Part shown: positions 29,811 to 36,036 of the stretch, one piece after another | Layout: each line of letters opens with the position of its first letter | Numbering within the stretch: the first letter of the stretch is position 1 | Assembly: GCA_947258415.1 (NCBI GenBank) | Contig: CAMYIF010000003.1 | Span: forward strand, 1 to 36,036 | DNA: 36,036 nucleotides | Source: an uncultured Pseudomonadales bacterium | GTDB lineage: Bacteria; Pseudomonadota; Gammaproteobacteria; Pseudomonadales; IMCC2047 | Direction: 5' to 3' | Translations under genes and position numbers: made by a program | Notes under the pieces: generated by a model | Databases searched by the model: none | What the model was told of the DNA's origin: nothing | Seen by the model: the letters and a program-made list of their open reading frames with translations, nothing else

Positions 29811-29883
29811 CCGGGGCAGCTTGCCGGGTAAGGAATTTCCCGTAAGCTGAATAAGATTAAATAATTGTAAACGGCATTTTGGC

Positions 29884-29901
29884 TTGTAATGTAACTGTCA
29901 T
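29884..29901 (+). promoter_or_regulatory. PHO box (PhoB binding site) upstream of pstS, with -10 TATAGT at 29912-29917
   Basis: TTGTAAT-GTAA-CTGTCAT; second half site exact, first 5/7; 10 nt before TATAGT. Confidence 0.8.
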
Positions 29902-29971
29902 ATTCGATCCTTATAGTGGCAATCAAGTGGAATTTTATAATACTTGTTTAAATGCTATCTGGAGTTTGAAT

Positions 29972-30958
29972 ATGAAGTTTGAAATCAAGAATTTACTAGT
30001 TGCCACCGGCTTGACCCTCGCTGCTGCGGCATTTTCTGCCACTAGTTACGCAACGGGCCCCGAGATTGACGCATCGATTGGCGACTACCAAAAAACCAGC
30101 GGTGTATCGGGTAACCTGTCTTCCGTGGGTTCTGATACGCTGGCCAACCTGATGACCCTGTGGACCGAAGAATTCAAACGTAACTACCCGAATGTCAACA
30201 TCCAGGTACAAGCTGCCGGTTCATCAACTGCGCCACCTGCACTGACAGAAGGAACGTCGAATTTTGGCCCTATGAGCCGCAAAATGAAGGATAAGGAAAT
30301 TGAAGCCTTCGAGAAAAAATTCGGTTACGAGCCAACAGCCATCCCGGTTGCGATTGATGCCCTGGCCGTTTTTGTACACAAGGATAACCCGATTAAAGGC
30401 CTGAGCATTCCCCAGGTTGATGCAGTATTTTCTTCCACGCGCAAATGTGGCGCTGCCAATAATGTGAGCAGGTGGGGCGATCTGGGCATGCCCGATGAAT
30501 GGAAAACTCGTGATATCCAGCTCTATGGCCGTAATTCGGTTTCGGGTACATACGGTTACTTTAAGGATAAGGCCTTGTGCAAGGGTGACTTTAAAAGCGG
30601 CGTCAATGAGCAGCCTGGTTCTGCATCCGTGGTGCAGTCGGTCAGTGCATCGATTAACGGGATAGGCTATTCGGGTATCGGTTACAAAACTTCCAGTGTT
30701 CGCGCCTTGCCATTATCCACGGAAGGCATGGACTATGTTGAAGCGTCTTCCGCGAATGCCGTCAGTGGGTCATACCCGCTGTCACGTTTTCTCTACGTCT
30801 ATGTCAACAAGGCGCCCAATCGTGAGCTGACACCACTGGAGCGAGAGTTTGTTAAATTGGTGATTTCCCGCCAGGGTCAGGAAGTGGTGGTAAAAGATGG
30901 TTATATACCGCTGCCGGGTAAGGTCGTAGACTCCGTGAAATCAAAATTGGGTCTGTAA
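29972..30958 (+). CDS. pstS: Phosphate ABC transporter substrate-binding protein
   Basis: Signal peptide [83 protein letters not shown]. Confidence 0.95.
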   Translation: MKFEIKNLLVATGLTLAAAAFSATSYATGPEIDASIGDYQKTSGVSGNLSSVGSDTLANLMTLWTEEFKRNYPNVNIQVQAAGSSTAPPALTEGTSNFGPMSRKMKDKEIEAFEKKFGYEPTAIPVAIDALAVFVHKDNPIKGLSIPQVDAVFSSTRKCGAANNVSRWGDLGMPDEWKTRDIQLYGRNSVSGTYGYFKDKALCKGDFKSGVNEQPGSASVVQSVSASINGIGYSGIGYKTSSVRALPLSTEGMDYVEASSANAVSGSYPLSRFLYVYVNKAPNRELTPLEREFVKLVISRQGQEVVVKDGYIPLPGKVVDSVKSKLGL

Positions 30959-30976
30959 ATAATACTGCTAAATAAG

Positions 30977-31009
30977 AAAAAAGCGCTTCATTATGTGGAG
31001 CGCTTTTTT
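30977..31009 (+). terminator. Intrinsic terminator between pstS and pstC
   Basis: AAAAAAGCGCT ... AGCGCTTTTTT stem with T-tract. Confidence 0.88.
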
Positions 31010-31039
31010 GTCTTCGTAAAAAAATGAGATGCTGACATT

Positions 31040-33313
31040 ATGATGGAACCCCCAAGCGCGCCAGGAAAAGTCGACTTCAGCGACCCGAAATTTGCTATTC
31101 GCAGACGCGCCCGGAGGTTAACAGATCATGGTGCCCGCTGGGCTATTGGTATGGGCGGCGTCAGTGTCATTATTGCCATCATGCTGATCTTTCTGTACCT
31201 GCTGACGGAAGTGATGCCGCTATTTTCCGGTGCATCCATGCACCGGGAAGCATATTATGCCGTTCCTGCAGAAGATGGCGATGGTGCTACCGCCCTGCTG
31301 GCCATGGAAGAACAGGCTGAGGTGGGCCTTCGGGTCACCGAAAAAGGTAATGCAGTTTTTTTCAATACCCGCACCGGGGATATCATCAAGCAGGAATCAG
31401 TCAGGATTCCTGAAGGACGCACAGTCACCAGTTTCGCCAGTGGAACCCCGACATCCGGGTTGTTTGCATTTGGCCTGTCGGATGGCAGCGTAGTCGTTTT
31501 GCGCCACGACTACAAGATCACTTACCCTGATGATAAACGCCTGATTACCCCGTTGCTCAAATACCCATTCGGTGAGGATCCACTGTTAGTCAGCCAAACC
31601 GGAAAGAGCCTGGCTAACCTGACGATACGGGATGGCGATACAAGCCTGATGTTGGCCGGTTCAACTGCCGACGGGAAGCTCGAGGTGATGCGATTTAAAA
31701 AAGAAGAAAATTTTATCACCGAAGAAATCATGCTTAAACCGGAACCAGTGGAGCTTCCATCCGTCAGCGGTGAAATTACCAGCATTCTGATCGATATCCG
31801 CCAGGAATGGATGTTTGTCGGGTCGGGCAAGCAGCAGTTGAATGTCTACAATTTGCGTGATCCAGGTGGAGGCTTGCATAGCCAGATAGACCTGACTGAT
31901 GGCACGAGTGTGAGTACCATCGATTACCTGTTAGGTGGAATCTCGCTTTTGGTCGGCGAGGATAATGGCCAGGTAAGCCAATGGTTCCTGGTGCGCGATG
32001 AGGCCAACCAATGGCAATTGCAAAAAATTCGGTCCTTTGAGAAAACAGCCGACCAGGTAATCCAGATCGAAACAGAGCAGCGTCGAAAAGGCTTCGCGGT
32101 CGCGGGTAACGACGGGGCTGTCAGCATTTACAATGCAACGGCGCAACGCACTGTGTTGACGCAGCAGGTAACCGATTCAAAAATTAAGCGGGTTGCCATG
32201 TCACCGCGAGCAAATGCCTTGCTGGTGCTTGACGATAAACAACAACTCGGTTTCTGGCGAGTGGAGAACGAGCACCCGGAAATTTCCTGGTCTGTGTTGT
32301 GGGGCAAGGTCTGGTACGAAAGCTACGAGGAGCCCGATTATGTCTGGCAGTCTTCCGCTTCGAGCAACGATTTTGAACCCAAGTTGAGCCTTATGCCATT
32401 GACATTTGGCACCCTGAAGGCGGCTTTTTATGCCATGCTGCTGGCAGCGCCACTGGCTATTTGTGGCGCCATATTCACAGCCTATTTTATGGCGCCTACC
32501 ATGCGCAGGAAAGTGAAACCGGTCGTCGAATTAATGGAAGCCTTGCCTACGGTCATCCTGGGATTTTTAGCCGGCTTGTGGCTGGCACCCTTTGTCGAAC
32601 ACAATCTGCCGGGCATCTTCAGCCTGTTAGTGCTTACTCCTGTTGCAATCGTCCTGATGTCTTTTGTCTGGGTTCAGTTGCCGGCAAGAATTCGACTCGC
32701 TGTTCCGGATGGCTGGGAAGCTGCCCTGCTTATCCCGGTTATTATAGTGACTGCCTGGTTCTGTCTGGGTATGAGTGAAACCATTGAAGCTGCTTTTTTT
32801 AATGGTGATATGCGTACCTGGCTTAATCTGGAAATGGGAATAGATTTCGACCAGCGTAATGCCCTGATTGTCGGCCTGGCAATGGGCTTTGCGGTGATAC
32901 CCACTATTTTTTCGATTGCAGAAGACGCCATATTCAGTGTCCCCAAGCATTTGAGTAATGGCTCTTTGGCCCTGGGTGCAACCCCCTGGCAGACATTGAT
33001 GCGCGTGGTTTTGCTTACCGCCAGCCCCGGTATTTTTTCTGCCGTGATGATCGGCTTTGGTCGTGCCGTAGGCGAGACCATGATCGTTTTGATGGCTACC
33101 GGCAATACACCCATCATGGATTGGAATATCTTCGAAGGAATGCGTACTTTGGCGGCAAACATCGCCACGGAAATGCCGGAATCCGAAGTTGGCAGCACGC
33201 ATTTTCGGGTGCTTTTCCTGGCAGCGTTTGTGTTGTTCATGTTTACCTTCGTGGTAAATACAGTAGCAGAGATTGTCCGCCAACGGTTACGCATACGATA
33301 TGGGTCGCTGTAG
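31040..33313 (+). CDS. pstC: Phosphate ABC transporter permease PstC, long form with extracytoplasmic beta-rich domain
   Basis: C-terminal permease (LMEALPTVILGFLAGLWLAP, LGATPWQTLMRVVLLTASPGIFSAVMIGFGRAVGETMIVLMATGNTPIM); about 400-aa insertion after TM1. Confidence 0.93.
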   Translation: MMEPPSAPGKVDFSDPKFAIRRRARRLTDHGARWAIGMGGVSVIIAIMLIFLYLLTEVMPLFSGASMHREAYYAVPAEDGDGATALLAMEEQAEVGLRVTEKGNAVFFNTRTGDIIKQESVRIPEGRTVTSFASGTPTSGLFAFGLSDGSVVVLRHDYKITYPDDKRLITPLLKYPFGEDPLLVSQTGKSLANLTIRDGDTSLMLAGSTADGKLEVMRFKKEENFITEEIMLKPEPVELPSVSGEITSILIDIRQEWMFVGSGKQQLNVYNLRDPGGGLHSQIDLTDGTSVSTIDYLLGGISLLVGEDNGQVSQWFLVRDEANQWQLQKIRSFEKTADQVIQIETEQRRKGFAVAGNDGAVSIYNATAQRTVLTQQVTDSKIKRVAMSPRANALLVLDDKQQLGFWRVENEHPEISWSVLWGKVWYESYEEPDYVWQSSASSNDFEPKLSLMPLTFGTLKAAFYAMLLAAPLAICGAIFTAYFMAPTMRRKVKPVVELMEALPTVILGFLAGLWLAPFVEHNLPGIFSLLVLTPVAIVLMSFVWVQLPARIRLAVPDGWEAALLIPVIIVTAWFCLGMSETIEAAFFNGDMRTWLNLEMGIDFDQRNALIVGLAMGFAVIPTIFSIAEDAIFSVPKHLSNGSLALGATPWQTLMRVVLLTASPGIFSAVMIGFGRAVGETMIVLMATGNTPIMDWNIFEGMRTLAANIATEMPESEVGSTHFRVLFLAAFVLFMFTFVVNTVAEIVRQRLRIRYGSL

Positions 33314-33353
33314 ATATTTTATTGATAGATAAACAGTTCAAAGGCTAAACAAG

Positions 33354-35018
33354 ATGCGAGTCAGTGTTAGTGAATGGTTAAAAAGCGGGACGCCCTGGGT
33401 ATGGTTAAATGCCGGTGCGGTCGCTATCAGCCTGATCATGGTGATTGGTCTGTTGGGACTCATCGCCGTACGCGGCCTTGAACATTTCTGGCCTGCCCAG
33501 GTATTACAGGCAAAAACTGTTGCGCCGGATAATTCGACTTATGTTGTTGCCGGGGAGGTCGTTGAATCGGAAATGGTTTCTGCCGTGCAACTGAGGTCCT
33601 CGGGAGTGCAGCTTGCAGATGATATTGATTTTGCCGAGCGCTACCTGTTAAAAGTGGGCAACCGGGATATCACGGGAAGTGATTTTACCTGGGTACTGAA
33701 GCGTGACCTGAAAGAGCCTGCGTACCCTGAGGAGATTATCGTCATAGAGCGACGCGAATGGGGTAATTTTTATGGTTATCTCGACTCAGTGAGCAAAGAT
33801 GGCCAGATAATCACGGGAAGCGACCAGGTCTGGCAAGCGTTTCAGGATGTGATTGATCGGGCGCTGGGCATCCATGATGATATATATGATGTTGAGAAAA
33901 GTGAAATTGGTGGCATCAATAGCCGTTTTGAGCGCTTGCGCCTGAGAGAGCGCGGCTATGAAATTCGCAATAACGGGACAGCAGAGGATTTTGCCGATAT
34001 CGCCGCCCGGCGCGCCGAACTCGATGCCGAGTATGAGGCACTGCAGGTCCGTTTGACCGAGCTTTATAATGCTTTCAACCGGGACAGCATTTCTGTTCGT
34101 ACCGCGAATGGGAAAATTATTGAAATCAACCTAAGCAAGGTGGTCCGGGCTTACCAGCCAAATGCAATGGGTTTGATAGATAAAATCGGGTTCTACTTTT
34201 CCAAATTATGGGAGTTCGTAGCAGACGACCCCCGAGAGGCAAATACAGAAGGGGGAATTTTCCCGGCAATCTACGGCACGGTAATGATGGTTATTATCAT
34301 GTCGATTTTTGTCACGCCTTTCGGTGTTGTAGCAGCCGTTTACTTGAGGGAATACGCCAAGCAAGGCGTGCTGACCCGTACTATCCGGATTGCCGTGAAT
34401 AACCTGGCCGGGGTGCCATCCATTGTTTACGGCGTATTTGGCCTGGGATTTTTTATCTACTTTCTGGGTGGCCACATCGACAACCTGTTTTTTGTTGAGG
34501 CCAAGCCCGCACCTACCTTCGGTACACCCGGCTTGCTGTGGGCTTCATTGACGCTGGCATTATTGACTGTGCCGGTGGTTATCGTCGCCACAGAAGAGGG
34601 TTTGTCGAGAATACCGCGTTCAATTCGGGAAGGTAGCCTGGCTTTGGGGGCCACCAAGTGGGAGACGCTATGGCGAGTGATTTTGCCCATGTCCAGCCCG
34701 GCCATGATGACCGGTTTGATACTGGCCGTTGCCCGTGCCGCCGGCGAGGTAGCACCCCTGATGCTGGTCGGGGTGGTAAAACTGGCCCCATCATTGCCGC
34801 TGGATGGCAATTACCCCTATTTGCACCTTGACCAGAAATTTATGCACCTGGGTTTCCATATCTACGATGTCGGCTTCCAGAGCCCCAACGTTGAAGCGGC
34901 GCGCCCGCTGGTTTATGCAACCGCGTTGTTGCTGGTGGCGGTAATTGCTGTCTTGAACCTGACATCGGTTACAATAAGAAATCATTTACGCGAAAAATAT
35001 AAGGCATTGGAGGTTTAA
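33354..35018 (+). CDS. pstA: Phosphate ABC transporter permease PstA, long form
   Basis: GTVMMVIIMSIFVTPFGVVAAVYLREYA, NNLAGVPSIVYGVFGLGFF, EGSLALGATKWETLWRVILPMSSPAMMTGLILAVARAAGEVAPLMLVG. Confidence 0.94.
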   Translation: MRVSVSEWLKSGTPWVWLNAGAVAISLIMVIGLLGLIAVRGLEHFWPAQVLQAKTVAPDNSTYVVAGEVVESEMVSAVQLRSSGVQLADDIDFAERYLLKVGNRDITGSDFTWVLKRDLKEPAYPEEIIVIERREWGNFYGYLDSVSKDGQIITGSDQVWQAFQDVIDRALGIHDDIYDVEKSEIGGINSRFERLRLRERGYEIRNNGTAEDFADIAARRAELDAEYEALQVRLTELYNAFNRDSISVRTANGKIIEINLSKVVRAYQPNAMGLIDKIGFYFSKLWEFVADDPREANTEGGIFPAIYGTVMMVIIMSIFVTPFGVVAAVYLREYAKQGVLTRTIRIAVNNLAGVPSIVYGVFGLGFFIYFLGGHIDNLFFVEAKPAPTFGTPGLLWASLTLALLTVPVVIVATEEGLSRIPRSIREGSLALGATKWETLWRVILPMSSPAMMTGLILAVARAAGEVAPLMLVGVVKLAPSLPLDGNYPYLHLDQKFMHLGFHIYDVGFQSPNVEAARPLVYATALLLVAVIAVLNLTSVTIRNHLREKYKALEV

Positions 35019-35092
35019 GGTTTATTAAACCCTGTCCGGATGAAGCAAATCAAACCGGGCACAAGGCTTTTGAACTATAGAGCAAATACATT

Positions 35093-35989
35093 ATGAGCGA
35101 ACTAACACGCGAAGCGTTGACTGAAAAAGAAGCCGCAGATACAAAAGGTGCGCCCAAAAAGCAGGAGCCCAAAGCTCATGCAATGGATATGTCAGCCCTG
35201 GGTCGGCAGTCACGAAGACTGGATTTGGCTAATGAGGAAGTCTGCCTTGAGGCGAAAAACCTGGATCTTTATTACGGCAAATCCCAGGCCCTGAAGTCGA
35301 TTAACATGGTCATCCCCAAAAAACGGGTGACGGCCTTTATCGGCCCCAGTGGTTGCGGCAAGTCTACCTTGCTCCGTTGTTTTAACAGGATGAATGATCT
35401 TGTTGATATCTGCCGGGTTGAGGGTGAGGTTTTGCTCGACAATAGCAACATTTACGAAAAAGGGGTCGACGTTGCCGATTTGCGTCGTCGTGTTGGCATG
35501 GTTTTCCAAAAACCAAATCCCTTTCCGAAAAGCATTTATGAGAATGTTGCCTATGGGCTTCGTATCCAGGGCATTTCGCAAAAGCGCGTCCTGGATGAAA
35601 CGGTTGAATGGGCGCTCAGGGGCGCAGCGCTATGGAATGAGGTCAAGGACAGGTTACAGGAAAACGCGCTGGGTTTGTCCGGTGGCCAACAGCAACGCCT
35701 GGTTATAGCACGCACCATTGCGGTCGAACCGGAAGTCCTGTTACTCGATGAACCGGCATCTGCGCTCGACCCAATTTCAACCCTTAAAATTGAAGAATTG
35801 ATTAACGAGCTTAAGTCCAAGTTCACTATCGCTATAGTTACCCATAATATGCAGCAGGCTGCCCGGGTTTCTGACTATACCGCTTTTATGTATATCGGTG
35901 ATTTAGTCGAATTTGGAAGTACTGACACACTGTTTACCAACCCGAAACAGAAGGCGACCGAAGATTACATCACCGGGCGTTATGGTTAA
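35093..35989 (+). CDS. pstB: Phosphate ABC transporter ATP-binding protein
   Basis: [77 protein letters not shown]. Confidence 0.97.
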   Translation: MSELTREALTEKEAADTKGAPKKQEPKAHAMDMSALGRQSRRLDLANEEVCLEAKNLDLYYGKSQALKSINMVIPKKRVTAFIGPSGCGKSTLLRCFNRMNDLVDICRVEGEVLLDNSNIYEKGVDVADLRRRVGMVFQKPNPFPKSIYENVAYGLRIQGISQKRVLDETVEWALRGAALWNEVKDRLQENALGLSGGQQQRLVIARTIAVEPEVLLLDEPASALDPISTLKIEELINELKSKFTIAIVTHNMQQAARVSDYTAFMYIGDLVEFGSTDTLFTNPKQKATEDYITGRYG

Positions 35990-36036
35990 ACAGGTAAAAC
36001 CCGGGGCTGAATGCGTATAGTTATCTGGCTGCTGAT

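Noticed and set aside
32627-33294. Two long (206 and 218 aa) overlapping minus-strand ORFs opposite pstC
   Set aside because: Composition looks like antisense translation of membrane-helix codons; no start context or domain support.
1-36036. CRISPR array, prophage, transposon or toxin-antitoxin/defence island
   Set aside because: No spaced direct repeats, integrase/transposase, phage structural genes or recognised defence genes were found by reading both strands.

Overview
The window reads as a chromosomal segment, probably gammaproteobacterial (inferred from gene content and protein style). I saw no rRNA, tRNA, CRISPR array, transposase or phage genes. From left to right: a minus-strand SAM-cycle block (ahcY cut by the window edge, metK, and an ArsR/methyltransferase fusion resembling SahR) with a perfect 13-bp inverted repeat upstream; tkt-epd-pgk followed by an alpha/beta hydrolase; an OmpA-family lipoprotein convergent with a DksA/TraR-type protein; a semialdehyde dehydrogenase / omega-aminotransferase / family III CoA-transferase cluster; TerC and ExoD-type membrane proteins; an uncharacterised, translationally overlapping two-gene envelope pair; a TauD-like dioxygenase plus a 2-hydroxyacid dehydrogenase; a run of small enzymes (YnfA, FlK-like thioesterase, two tautomerases, GFA, hydrolase, ABM monooxygenase, DUF1415); several small membrane proteins, a SpoIIAA/STAS-like protein and a ceramidase-like protein; an MscS channel; a frameshifted EamA/DMT remnant; and a pstS-pstC-pstA-pstB phosphate transport operon with a PHO box. 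Most of the region is ordinary housekeeping. The most notable items are the SahR-like fusion with its operator-like palindrome, the unexplained envelope pair at 16500-18112, the broken EamA gene whose first exon-like piece is absent from the ORF track, and several intercistronic RNA hairpins. No clear, complete novel system was found.
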